Shown here piece by piece: positions 47,873-56,761 of a stretch of 64,000 bases of DNA. Origin of the DNA: Pseudomonas sp. dw_358 (GTDB taxonomy: Bacteria > Pseudomonadota > Gammaproteobacteria > Pseudomonadales > Pseudomonadaceae); contig NZ_JAAVUX010000005.1 in the NCBI RefSeq assembly GCF_018449655.1, forward strand, positions 283,270-347,269. The letters are read 5' to 3'. The first letter of the stretch is position 1. The number at the start of each line of letters is the position of its first letter. The translations under genes and the position numbers were made by a program. The notes under the pieces are model-generated. The model saw only the letters and a list, made by a program, of their open reading frames with translations, was not told the DNA's origin and made no database searches.

Positions 47873-47899
47873 AATGGGCAGCGCGGTCAGCTGCCCATT
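47873..47899. terminator. convergent hairpin GH5 / GT2
   Basis: AATGGGCAGC (47873-47882) and GCTGCCCATT (47890-47899) form a perfect 10-bp stem with a seven-base loop. The stop codon of the minus-strand glycosyltransferase lies in the loop. Confidence 0.65.
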
Positions 47900-48651
47900 T
47901 GTCCACGTAGCAACTTGCTGTGTGTATGCAGGTAATGCAGCACATACAAGCCGGTGGCATGAAGGCTCGAGAGATTCATGTACCGTTTGCGTATCAGCAA
48001 GTCTTCCTTCAGCGCATCGAACCTGCGCACTTGCGAAACCCCGGTGGTGTCGAAATCGCAGAGAATCTGCGGAATCTTCAACACACCTGTGTCGGGGTTT
48101 ACCGCCGAAACAAACTCCACAATCATGCAATAGTCAGCCGACAATGGAAAATCTTCGCGAAAACGGATCTGGTTCAACCGGTCGTTCTCGAAGTACATCG
48201 CCTGGTGGCTGCTGATCATGCCCAGCTTCAAGCGTTCAAACGGCTTGGCCTTGACTTCGCGCAACTGGCCCTTGCTGTTGGACAGGCAGTAGTCGCCATA
48301 GACGTATTCCGGCTTGCCCGGCGCGGCGGCGATCGCTTCTGCGACCTTCTCCAGCACCGTGGCGTCGTGGAAGGTGTCGCCGCTGTTCAGGAACAAGGTG
48401 TACCCCGGTTCGGCGGCGGCCTTGACCAGGCCCTTGTTCATGGCGTCGTACAAGCTGCGGTCGCGCTCCGACTTCCAATCGGTGTAGTCGTTATCCAGGC
48501 CGCTCAGCCACTCCACGGCGCCGTCCGTGGAATTGCCATCAACCACCAGCCAGCGAAAGTTGCGATAGGTCTGGGCCTGCACACTGACGTGGGTCTTGAT
48601 CAGGCCCGCCAGGTTATTGCGGTTTATAGTGACGATATGAAATCGGGTCAT
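47887..48651 (-). CDS. GT2-family glycosyltransferase
   Basis: 254 residues of a GT-A fold family 2 glycosyltransferase. MTRFHIVTINRNNLAGL begins the nucleotide-binding domain, LVVDGNSTDGAVEWL carries the first Asp, and LFLNSGDTFHDATVLEK holds the metal-binding motif in the SGD form. The WKSERDRSLYDAMNKGL segment is typical of the WcaE/PA-type GT2 subgroup. It probably adds one sugar in assembling the exopolysaccharide repeat unit. It is the last gene of the minus-strand block; its start lies 38 bases inside the upstream wzy-like gene. Confidence 0.88.
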   Translation of the reverse strand: MTRFHIVTINRNNLAGLIKTHVSVQAQTYRNFRWLVVDGNSTDGAVEWLSGLDNDYTDWKSERDRSLYDAMNKGLVKAAAEPGYTLFLNSGDTFHDATVLEKVAEAIAAAPGKPEYVYGDYCLSNSKGQLREVKAKPFERLKLGMISSHQAMYFENDRLNQIRFREDFPLSADYCMIVEFVSAVNPDTGVLKIPQILCDFDTTGVSQVRRFDALKEDLLIRKRYMNLSSLHATGLYVLHYLHTHSKLLRGQMGS

Positions 48652-49894
48652 GGCGTGGGTTCTCTATTCTGGATTCGGAGGTGGCACGCGCCTTGGACGC
48701 ATAAAGGAATGCGGCGGCAGCAAGGCCAGAAATCTCACCCCCATACATGATCGAGTTGGCAAGCACCATGTTGAACAGGCTAAACCAGAAATCCAGCTGG
48801 AACGCGGCCAGCATGTCGTTCTTGTTTTTGCAGTTGCGCATGATGCGGATAAACCCCAGGTAATAGGTCAGGGCAATCAGCGGCGTGAAGAAGCCAAAGC
48901 GGTAATACACACCGACGATGCCGACATCCGAAAGGTAGAACCAGTCGTTATAGAGCGCAGAAAAGCCTCCTTGCCATTGCAGTGATAACGCACCCAAGCC
49001 GACAAAATGGTTCCTTGCCACGTCCCGAAGCGTCAGGGCGATGGTGGTGTCCCGTACACTGGATCCGTCAGTAGCCTCGCCCAGCAGGGCATTGAATTTG
49101 TCGTATTGGTCAGTGATCGCGGACGGCATGATCACAAACACCAGGGCCAGTGCTACCACGATCAACCCCGCCATCTGGAACAACGGACGAGGCTTGCTGC
49201 GGAACACCCAGCAGGCTGCCAGTGCCCAGATGATCATGGTAGTTCGGGTTTGCAGAACCAGCCACAGGTACAGGGCAAACAGACCCAGGATGCCGACCTT
49301 GACCACGGTCAGGTGGCGCTTGATGCTGTACATCAGCATAAACGCGCAGATCTGCACGTAGTTGGCACCAATCCGATAACGGTCCGGCCGCAGCAGGTTG
49401 TCGTCGGGGCTCATGGTCTTTTCATCCACGGTGAAACCGACGTTGGCCGTCTGTGGAATGATCTTGAAGTAATACAGAAAGCCGACGAACACGCAGGCCA
49501 GGCCAGAGACCAGCATGAAACGCTCGATCTGGTCCTGGGTCGGCTTGGTCTTGACCATCAGGAAGTAGGCCGGGAAGAACAGCAGGTAGGTAAAGCTGCG
49601 CCGCTCCTCCAACAGCCCGTACAGCAAGGGCTGGCCATAATTCAGGTTAGCGAGGATGGCCGACATGACCGGGAGTACCACGCCGAACAGCACAATCCAT
49701 GCAGCCGTTTTCGATTGATGAGCTTGTTTCCACAACATCAGCAGTATGAGTGCCGATAGGACAATGCCCGCCAGGAAGGCTTCGCGAAAAAGCGGGATCC
49801 CGGCAATCTTGTCATCGGTGAGAAAAAAGCACTGCGAGTCGAGCAGCATAATCACAAATAACAGATTTCGATGGGCGAGCAGGGTTTTGATCAC
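48614..49894 (-). CDS. Wzy-like polysaccharide polymerase / O-antigen ligase family protein
   Basis: 426 residues with about ten to eleven hydrophobic helices and a large loop in the C-terminal half (around GEATDGSSVRDTTIALTLRD, with RNHFVGLGALSLQW), matching the Wzy/WaaL O-antigen ligase-like layout. Overall identity of this family is low, so polymerase rather than ligase is inferred from the neighbouring wza, wzc and glycosyltransferase genes. It would join lipid-linked repeat units at the periplasmic face. It lies 29 bases after fcl and overlaps the next gene by 38 bases. Confidence 0.82.
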   Translation of the reverse strand: MIKTLLAHRNLLFVIMLLDSQCFFLTDDKIAGIPLFREAFLAGIVLSALILLMLWKQAHQSKTAAWIVLFGVVLPVMSAILANLNYGQPLLYGLLEERRSFTYLLFFPAYFLMVKTKPTQDQIERFMLVSGLACVFVGFLYYFKIIPQTANVGFTVDEKTMSPDDNLLRPDRYRIGANYVQICAFMLMYSIKRHLTVVKVGILGLFALYLWLVLQTRTTMIIWALAACWVFRSKPRPLFQMAGLIVVALALVFVIMPSAITDQYDKFNALLGEATDGSSVRDTTIALTLRDVARNHFVGLGALSLQWQGGFSALYNDWFYLSDVGIVGVYYRFGFFTPLIALTYYLGFIRIMRNCKNKNDMLAAFQLDFWFSLFNMVLANSIMYGGEISGLAAAAFLYASKARATSESRIENPRHDPISYRHYKPQ

Positions 49895-49923
49895 GTTGCG
49901 GTACCTTATGTCCGGTCACTACT

Positions 49924-50892
49924 TCATCCGCGTGCCTGGCTCTGGTTCTCGATAAACCAGCCGTAGGCGTCTTTTAACCCTTCTTCCAGCTCGATACGGG
50001 CTTTCCAGCCCAGCTCTTGCAAACGCGAAACATCCATCAGCTTGCGCGGCGCACCGTCAGGCTTGCTGGTGTCGTACGTCAGCTTGCCCGGGTAGCCGAT
50101 CACCTTGGCCAGCGTGTGCGCCAACTCGGCAATGCTGCAATCGACGCCGCTGCCGACGTTGATATGAGACAGCATGGGCTGGGTAAATTCCTGGTAAGTG
50201 GCCGAGTCCAGTTCCATCACGTGGACACTGGCATGGGCCATGTCATCGACATGCAGGAATTCGCGTTTCGGCGTGCCACTGCCCCAGATAACCACTTCGG
50301 GCAGATGCTGCTCGGTGGCCTCATGAAGGCGGCGTAAAAGGGCCGGAATAACATGGCTGTTTTCCGGGTGGTAATTGTCGCACGGCCCATAGAGGTTTGT
50401 CGGCATCACACTGCGATAGTCACGACCGTATTGGCGGTTATAACTCTCGCAGAGTTTGATCCCGGCGATTTTGGCGATCGCGTAGGGTTCGTTGGTCGGC
50501 TCCAGAACGCCGGTCAGCAATGCCTGTTCCTGCATCGGCTGGGGGGCCTGGCGCGGATAAATGCACGATGAGCCCAGAAACAGCAACTTCTGCACGTCGT
50601 GCAGGTGGGCGCTGTTGATGATGTTGGCTTCGATCATCAGGTTTTCGTAGATGAACTCGGCCGGGAAGGTGTTGTTGGCATGAATGCCGCCCACCTTGGC
50701 CGAGGCCAGGTACACCTGGTCGATGCGTTCCTTGGCAAAGAAAGCCTGCACGGCCGCCTGATTGGTCAGGTCCAGTTCCTGGCGGGTGCGCACGATCAGT
50801 TCCACATCGTCTCGACGACCGAGCAGGCGCACCAGCGCCGACCCGACCATCCCGCGATGCCCAGCCACAAAAATGCGTTGGGTCTGCGCCAT
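49924..50892 (-). CDS. fcl: GDP-L-fucose synthase
   Basis: 322 residues of the Fcl/WcaG family, which epimerises and reduces GDP-4-keto-6-deoxymannose to GDP-L-fucose. [17 protein letters not shown] binds [19 protein letters not shown] and [10 protein letters not shown] are characteristic, and the catalytic Y-x3-K lies in [16 protein letters not shown]. It lies two bases after gmd, so both enzymes are produced together. Confidence 0.95.
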   Translation of the reverse strand: MAQTQRIFVAGHRGMVGSALVRLLGRRDDVELIVRTRQELDLTNQAAVQAFFAKERIDQVYLASAKVGGIHANNTFPAEFIYENLMIEANIINSAHLHDVQKLLFLGSSCIYPRQAPQPMQEQALLTGVLEPTNEPYAIAKIAGIKLCESYNRQYGRDYRSVMPTNLYGPCDNYHPENSHVIPALLRRLHEATEQHLPEVVIWGSGTPKREFLHVDDMAHASVHVMELDSATYQEFTQPMLSHINVGSGVDCSIAELAHTLAKVIGYPGKLTYDTSKPDGAPRKLMDVSRLQELGWKARIELEEGLKDAYGWFIENQSQARG

Positions 50893-50894
50893 TA

Positions 50895-52019
50895 TCAGTT
50901 CTCCAGCGAGACTGGCAGGTCAAGGCCATGGCTACGCAACAAAGCGTGGCGCTGGGCGATCTTGAAGTCTTCGCGAATCATTTCCGCGCACATGTCCTGC
51001 ACGGTGATCTCCGGTACCCAGCCCAGGTTCGCCTTGGCCTTGGACGGATCGCCCAGCAAGGTTTCCACTTCGGCGGGGCGGAAGTAACGTGGGTCGATGC
51101 GCACGATGGTATCGCCGACTTTCAGGGCCGGGGCCTTGTCGCCAGTGATGGTCTCGACAATGGCCTGCTCGTCCACGCCGGTGCCTTCAAAGCGCAGGGT
51201 GATGCCCAATTCCTGTGCCGCCCAGGTGATGAACTGACGGACCGAGTATTGAACGCCAGTAGCGATCACGTAATCCTGGGCCACGTCCTGTTGCAACATC
51301 ATCCACTGCATGCGGACGTAGTCCTTGGCATGGCCCCAGTCGCGCAGGGAATCGATGTTGCCCATGTACAAGCAAGGCTCCAGGCCCTGGGCGATGTTGG
51401 CCAGGCCGCGAGTGATCTTGCGGGTCACGAAAGTCTCGCCGCGACGCGGCGATTCGTGGTTGAACAGCACACCGTTGCAGGCGTACATGCCATAGGCTTC
51501 ACGGTAGTTGACGGTGATCCAGTAGGCATAGAGCTTGGCCACGGCATACGGCGAGCGTGGATAGAACGGTGTGGTTTCGCGCTGAGGAATTTCCTGCACC
51601 AGGCCGTACAGCTCGGAGGTCGACGCCTGATAGAAGCGAGTGGTCTTTTCCAGGCCCAGCAGGCGAATGGCTTCCAGCAAGCGCAAGGTGCCCATGCCGT
51701 CGACATCAGCGGTGTATTCAGGCGACTCGAAGCTCACGGCTACGTGGGACTGTGCACCCAGGTTGTACACCTCGTGAGGCTGCACTTCCTTGACCAGACG
51801 CGTCAGGTTCGACGAATCGCTCAGGTCCCCGTAGTGCAGAAACAGGTTCGGCGAGGTGACATGCGGGTCCTGGTAGATATGGTCGACACGCTGGGTGTTG
51901 AACGAGGAAGCGCGGCGTTTGATACCGTGTACTTCATACCCTTTTTCCAGCAACAACTCGGCCAGATATGAACCGTCCTGGCCGGTGATGCCCGTGATGA
52001 GCGCGCGTTTCTGTTCCAT
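50895..52019 (-). CDS. gmd: GDP-mannose 4,6-dehydratase
   Basis: 374 residues, typical of Gmd. [20 protein letters not shown] binds [23 protein letters not shown] is the family signature after it, catalytic [11 protein letters not shown] and the Y-x3-K of [14 protein letters not shown] follow. With the adjacent Fcl it makes GDP-L-fucose from GDP-mannose. No manA/manB/manC (algA) homologue is in the window, so GDP-mannose comes from elsewhere. Confidence 0.96.
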   Translation of the reverse strand: MEQKRALITGITGQDGSYLAELLLEKGYEVHGIKRRASSFNTQRVDHIYQDPHVTSPNLFLHYGDLSDSSNLTRLVKEVQPHEVYNLGAQSHVAVSFESPEYTADVDGMGTLRLLEAIRLLGLEKTTRFYQASTSELYGLVQEIPQRETTPFYPRSPYAVAKLYAYWITVNYREAYGMYACNGVLFNHESPRRGETFVTRKITRGLANIAQGLEPCLYMGNIDSLRDWGHAKDYVRMQWMMLQQDVAQDYVIATGVQYSVRQFITWAAQELGITLRFEGTGVDEQAIVETITGDKAPALKVGDTIVRIDPRYFRPAEVETLLGDPSKAKANLGWVPEITVQDMCAEMIREDFKIAQRHALLRSHGLDLPVSLEN

Positions 52020-52077
52020 GTCTATTACCTTCGAAAAGTCCGAGAGAAGCAGTGTTGTCGGGGCAAATAGCGCCGAA

Positions 52078-53181
52078 TCAGCCTGCTGCCTTGTGGTAGG
52101 CAGTCAGGGTTTCCTTGGCGCACTTATCCCATGAGAAGTGTTTCAGGCGTTCGACGCCCTTGTTCACCAAGTCCTGCAAGCGTGTGTCGCTGTAAAGTTC
52201 CGTTTCGAGTACATCACGGATATTGTCGATATTGTTCGGGTCGAAAAATGCCGCCGCATCGCTGATCACTTCCGGCATCGAGCTGCTGTTGCTGCTCATG
52301 ACCGGGCAACGGTGCGCCATGGCCTCCAGCGGCGGCAGGCCAAAGCCTTCATAGACCGAGGGATAGACGAAGGCCTTGGCTTCGTCATACAGACGGCCGA
52401 GGTTTTCATCGCTGCCGCCGACCTGACGAATCTGGCCTTCCTTGAACTTGAGTTCGGTGAACATCTGCTGCTCTTCCTGGGTAAAGCCACCCCCGCCGAA
52501 GGCGACGATGTCGAAATCCCTGAGCAGGCGTTCGGACGAGGCCACGGCCTTGACCAGGCCGGAGAAATTCTTGTAGCCGCCACGGTGGCCTACATACAGC
52601 AGGAACGGGCGGGTGCCGGGGGCGCTGTCGATATGCACCGGGGCTTTTTTCATCTGATCGAAGCCGTGGTAGATCACCGAGATCTTTTCCTCAGGCGTAC
52701 CGAACAGCTCCATCAGATCACGCTTGGTGTTCTGCGAGATGCAAATGATGTGGTCGGCGCGGGCCAGGCTGGCGCGCTTGAGGTCCGACGAGTGATCGAA
52801 CCGGGAAAAGGACTGCGGAAAGCGCTCGTGGATCATGTCGTGGATGGTGACTACGCGCGGCAGGTGCTCGTCGCCCGAGGGCTTGGCCGCGTAATAGGTC
52901 TCGTGCACCACATCGGGCGCCCAGCGGTCGATGGAGCCTTTGGAAACCATGCGGTTCCACATGGAAAACAAGCGCGCAGTGCGCGGGGGAAACTTGTCCA
53001 GCTGGGTGCCCTGCAGGAGCCCCTTCGGCAACTCGTCGACATGCCGGTTTCGATGGAAAGGCGCAAAGATGCGCACTTGCTGCTGATCGGCTGATAGCTG
53101 CTCGGCCAGGCGCACGTAATACCTGGAAATGCCGCCATACGTCTGTTGGGTGAACGTCTGGTAATCGTATGCGATTCTCAT
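52078..53181 (-). CDS. GT4-family glycosyltransferase
   Basis: 367 residues of the GT-B family 4 type. [20 protein letters not shown] opens the acceptor domain with the glycine loop; the donor domain includes [20 protein letters not shown] and the E-x7-E region [18 protein letters not shown]. Such enzymes often transfer mannose, fucose or rhamnose. It is first in the minus-strand block GT4-gmd-fcl-wzy-GT2, with a 58-base gap to gmd and a 760-base gap from wzc. Confidence 0.9.
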   Translation of the reverse strand: MRIAYDYQTFTQQTYGGISRYYVRLAEQLSADQQQVRIFAPFHRNRHVDELPKGLLQGTQLDKFPPRTARLFSMWNRMVSKGSIDRWAPDVVHETYYAAKPSGDEHLPRVVTIHDMIHERFPQSFSRFDHSSDLKRASLARADHIICISQNTKRDLMELFGTPEEKISVIYHGFDQMKKAPVHIDSAPGTRPFLLYVGHRGGYKNFSGLVKAVASSERLLRDFDIVAFGGGGFTQEEQQMFTELKFKEGQIRQVGGSDENLGRLYDEAKAFVYPSVYEGFGLPPLEAMAHRCPVMSSNSSSMPEVISDAAAFFDPNNIDNIRDVLETELYSDTRLQDLVNKGVERLKHFSWDKCAKETLTAYHKAAG

Positions 53182-53942
53182 CTGTCACTTACCTGTGGTT
53201 GAGTTGGCCCAAATCAATGGGCTGGGCCGCGGCCGATAACCTGCGGTCTACCGGATGAAATATCTAACTGCATTGCGTGCACAGAGCGTTGCCCATCCGA
53301 CGGCCTGCTGGAAGGGGGTGTACCGAGTCTGAAGACTCAGGACGTTATCGACAGCTGTACGTTTGATCGTTGAAGCAAGCTGTTCGTCAGAAAACCGGCG
53401 CCTTAGGTGGCTTTTTGCCGCTGGAGAACAGTGCTGGCGAACAGTACGATCAAAAATTGGCTCATCAGTTCCAGAGTCACTGCACATGCTCGCAACGATG
53501 TGCCAGAAATCACGCAAGTTTCACCAAAGCCGGGCAACAGAACCAGGCGAATGAAGCCGACCCGATACTGCATGACCGACCGCTTTACGGCGGTTAGCGC
53601 TACCCCGCAGACAAGACTAGCTGGGGATTGGCGGGCGGACAGTTTGAGGAGCAACGCAGCGCAATTTTTTATTGTGGGCAGCGACGGCCGGCAGCCGGCC
53701 AAGACGGCTGCCGGGCAGCCAGGTTTTGCGAGACAGCGTGGAGACGACCGCAAGAGCGAGTGCCCGACAGGCTGTTCGAATTCAGAATGGTCCTGGACTC
53801 GGGTGTTGTCTACCGAGCAGGGGACGTGAGGTGGGCAAGGCAACTATACGAATGACGCCGTGCACAGGCACGGCGTATCCGGACAACACAGTTGGTTGCA
53901 CGCTGCCTTGCGCCCGAAGTGGGCGAAGGCAGCGGCCGGGCA
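53182..53942. other. gene-free 760-bp gap inside the polysaccharide locus
   Basis: No frame here looks like a gene: several short overlapping frames exist on both strands without ribosome sites or recognisable protein sequence. It holds a 9-bp hairpin (53855-53863 with 53868-53876), an 8-bp GC hairpin (53690-53697 with 53705-53712) and an AT-rich tract near 53663-53674. It follows wzc and precedes the GT4 gene on the minus strand, so it is a long leader, a terminator-plus-promoter region, or remnant DNA. Confidence 0.6.
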
Positions 53943-56189
53943 TCACTGAATCTGCAATGCGCCGTAGTGCTCGTAGGCGCCGAGGTGGTTCTGGTTCGGG
54001 TTCTGCAGCAGATCGACCTGGTTGAGCACCACACCACGCATCGGCGCGCCGCTCTGGACCAGCTGATTGATGCCTTTCTGCGCCAGGGCCACCGAAGTGC
54101 TCTGCGATTTGATCACGTAGATCACGCTGTCTGCCAAGGTGCAGATCAACGCCGCGTCACTGACTGCCTGGCTCGCCGGGGTGTCGATGATGATGCGATC
54201 GTAGTTGCCCTTGACCCACTCCAGGAACTGCCCGAAGCGAGGCGAGGCCAGCAGCTCCAGCGGGTTCTCCGGCAGGGTGCCGACGGTCAGCATGTCGATG
54301 CGGCCGAACGACTGGATGCACTCCTCAGGCTTGGCGTGGCCAGCGATCAGGTCAGCCAGGCCCAGCGAAGTACCGGTCAGCCCCAGGTTGCGCGCCAGGG
54401 TCGGGCGACGCAAGTCAGCCTCGATGAGCAGCACGCGTTCCAGTTTGCCCAGCGCGAACGCCAGGTTCACCGCGATGGCCGATTTACCTTCACCCGGAAT
54501 GGACGAGGTCATGACCACCACTTTGTTCGACGCGTAGCTGTCGTTCAGCATGACGTTGGTACGCAAGGTACGAATCGCTTCGCAGAACGGACCGTCTTCG
54601 TTGAGCTCGTATTGCTGGCCGATCGTCTGGTTGCGACGTTTGCGCAGCATCGGCACCACGCCCCAGATCGGCAGGTTGATCTGTTTGCGGATGTCATCAC
54701 TGGTACGGAAGGTATTCTTGATCGCATCGCGAGCCAGCGCCCAGCCTACACCGATCAGCAAGGCCACAACGGCGGCAATGAAGATGATCAGCGGCTTGTT
54801 CGGCGAGTAAGGCAGGAACGGTGCGATAGCCGGGTCGACCACCTTGATGTTCTGCGCCTGGATGTCGCCTGTGGCTGCCGTTTCACGCATGTGCGACTGG
54901 AACGAGTCATACAGCTGACGGTTGCTGTCAACGTCGCGCTGCAGATCACGCAGTTGGAATTCCTTGCGGGAAATGTCCTGGATCTGATTCTTGCTGGTGT
55001 TGACCGAGGAGCGCAGCGACGCTTCGTTGGCCACAGCCAATTGGTAGTTGCGCTGAATGCCACCGACCACTTGCTGTACTTGCGAGTTCAGGCTGGCCTT
55101 GGCGGCGTTCAGGTCCGAGCGAGCGGAGATCATGGCCGGGTATTTATCCCCGTAACGCTTGCTCATCTCGTCGACCGTGGCCTGGGCCTTGGCCACTTCG
55201 GCACGGAACTGCTGCACGACCGGGTCCTGCATCACCGCCGGCTCGCTGGCCAGGCGTTCCAGGCCTGCGCCCTTCATGCCCTGGATCTGGCGCCATTGGC
55301 TTTCGGCTTCGGCACGCTGACGCGTGGCGTCAATCATGCGGTCGCTGGTGGCGGCCAATTCGTTGGAGGTGATGGTGGACACGCCACCGGTGGCGCCGCC
55401 AACATCGACCAGGCCTTGGGCATCACGGTATTTCTGCAGCTTGTCTTCAGACGCCTTGAGGGCCGCCTTCAGTTCCACCATGCGGCCATCCATCCACTCG
55501 GTGGTTTCCTTGGCGCCGCCGACGCGGGTTTCCTGCTGACGGGCAATGTAGGCATTGGCCAGGCCGTTGGCCGCATCGGCAGCCAGCTCAGGGTTGGTCA
55601 TGGCGACGGTGATGCCGACCAGTTGGCTTTTGCCGACTGCAGCGATCTTGGTCTGGTCCATGAACTTCTTGGTGGCCGCGTTGAACGCTTCGGTGTCGGT
55701 CAGCGGATGATCGTCCGACGGTGCCAGGGCCGGGATCAGGTGACCGACCCAGTTATGCACCTTGCCCAGCAGGGAAGTCTGCTGACGCGGATCGAATTCC
55801 GGGGTCTTGTCCAGACCCAGCTGAGTGACCACACGCTCTGCCAACACACGGCTCTGAATCAGGGCCATCTGCGTCATCACGTAGTCGCTGACCGTGATGG
55901 TGGTGTTGTTGTCAGCCACGCGCTCTTTTTGCAGCAAAGAAGGATCATCGGGCTGGATGACCAGCACCGACTGGGCCGCGTACACCGGGGTCAGTTTGTG
56001 GGCCACGACGCTGGCCACGACCACTGAGGCAACTACCAGGGCGAGGATCGGGTAGCGGCGAGTCCAGATCGAGTTCCAGATCTTGCCCGGCTCGATGTGA
56101 TCGGGGTCGACCGGCGTCGTCACCGTGGGCGCTTCGCGCCATTGCACAGGTGCTTGCTGGTTCTGGTTCCTGACTCTCAAGTTACTCAT
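53943..56189 (-). CDS. Wzc-like polysaccharide co-polymerase / BY-kinase
   Basis: 748 residues from ATG 56189; the upstream 12 in-frame codons overlap wza. A Wzz/chain-length domain (TM about 47-64, long periplasmic coiled coil with QVVGGIQRNYQLAVANEASL, second TM near 510-530) is fused to a cytoplasmic ATPase: Walker A SSIPGEGKSA (562-571), Walker A' RVLLIEADLRRP, Walker B RIIIDTP. It is a bacterial tyrosine-kinase type co-polymerase controlling chain length and export. The C-terminal tail has only two Tyr (about 739 and 742) instead of a Tyr-rich cluster. It lies one base after the wza-like gene. Confidence 0.92.
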   Translation of the reverse strand: MSNLRVRNQNQQAPVQWREAPTVTTPVDPDHIEPGKIWNSIWTRRYPILALVVASVVVASVVAHKLTPVYAAQSVLVIQPDDPSLLQKERVADNNTTITVSDYVMTQMALIQSRVLAERVVTQLGLDKTPEFDPRQQTSLLGKVHNWVGHLIPALAPSDDHPLTDTEAFNAATKKFMDQTKIAAVGKSQLVGITVAMTNPELAADAANGLANAYIARQQETRVGGAKETTEWMDGRMVELKAALKASEDKLQKYRDAQGLVDVGGATGGVSTITSNELAATSDRMIDATRQRAEAESQWRQIQGMKGAGLERLASEPAVMQDPVVQQFRAEVAKAQATVDEMSKRYGDKYPAMISARSDLNAAKASLNSQVQQVVGGIQRNYQLAVANEASLRSSVNTSKNQIQDISRKEFQLRDLQRDVDSNRQLYDSFQSHMRETAATGDIQAQNIKVVDPAIAPFLPYSPNKPLIIFIAAVVALLIGVGWALARDAIKNTFRTSDDIRKQINLPIWGVVPMLRKRRNQTIGQQYELNEDGPFCEAIRTLRTNVMLNDSYASNKVVVMTSSIPGEGKSAIAVNLAFALGKLERVLLIEADLRRPTLARNLGLTGTSLGLADLIAGHAKPEECIQSFGRIDMLTVGTLPENPLELLASPRFGQFLEWVKGNYDRIIIDTPASQAVSDAALICTLADSVIYVIKSQSTSVALAQKGINQLVQSGAPMRGVVLNQVDLLQNPNQNHLGAYEHYGALQIQ

Positions 56190-56190
56190 A

Positions 56191-56724
56191 TCAGAAGAAC
56201 CCCTGCTGAACATTGATGGTGTCACCTGGCGCTACCGGATCATCCAGCTTGGCTTTCTCTTCCTTGTGGGTAGGATCGGAAGCGCGGATGACGGTAATGC
56301 GGCTGTCGGAGCCACGCTCGGTCAGGCCTTCACCCAACGAGATCGCACCGCTGACGCGCAGGCCTGGCTGATACGGGTAGCCGCCGGGCTTTTTCACTTC
56401 GCCATTGATGAAGAAGGGACGGTACGTCACGACACTCACAGAAACCTGCGGATCGTTGAGGTAACCGTTTTTCAGTCGTTTCACCATTTCATCGGTGACT
56501 TCGGCAGTGGTGTGGCCCTTGGCCTGGACATTGCCGATCATGGGGAAAGACAGGACGCCCGCGTCATTGACGGGGATTTCCTTGAAAGTCAGACCCTCTT
56601 CACCGTACACATTGATGCTCAACACATCACCCGAGCCCAGTCGGTAGCCATCATCCACGGTGGCCGCAAACACGCTCCCCGACACCAGAAACAGCAAAGC
56701 GAATACTACATTTTTTACAGTCAT
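56191..56724 (-). CDS. short OPX polysaccharide export protein (Wza-like)
   Basis: 177 residues with a signal peptide (MTVKNVVFALLFLVSGSVFA, cleaved near residue 20, no lipobox cysteine). The poly-export motif YRLGSGDVLSINVYGEEGL and one SLBB-like domain (PFFINGEVKKPGGYPYQPGL) are present. It lacks the second SLBB repeats, the C-terminal transmembrane helix and the lipid anchor of E. coli Wza (about 360 residues). It is therefore the short OPX type, expected to need a separate outer-membrane barrel. The beta-barrel gene lies 37 bases upstream. Confidence 0.9.
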   Translation of the reverse strand: MTVKNVVFALLFLVSGSVFAATVDDGYRLGSGDVLSINVYGEEGLTFKEIPVNDAGVLSFPMIGNVQAKGHTTAEVTDEMVKRLKNGYLNDPQVSVSVVTYRPFFINGEVKKPGGYPYQPGLRVSGAISLGEGLTERGSDSRITVIRASDPTHKEEKAKLDDPVAPGDTINVQQGFF

Positions 56725-56761
56725 GGCAAAGGCATCCTAATAAGCGCTGACAAGTCGTCCC

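Noticed and set aside
53586..53606. A bona fide RfaH ops element
   Set aside because: The best minus-strand match has several changes from GGCGGTAGCGT and sits hundreds of bases from the next gene, so it is mentioned only as a loose resemblance.
53248..53843. Short frames of 60-146 codons in the wzc-GT4 gap
   Set aside because: They overlap each other on both strands, lack ribosome sites and show no family resemblance.
53892..56027. 711-codon plus-strand open frame
   Set aside because: It lies entirely opposite the Wzc-like gene, has no recognisable domain and a low-complexity Val/Gln/His/Arg composition typical of the complement of GC-rich coding DNA.
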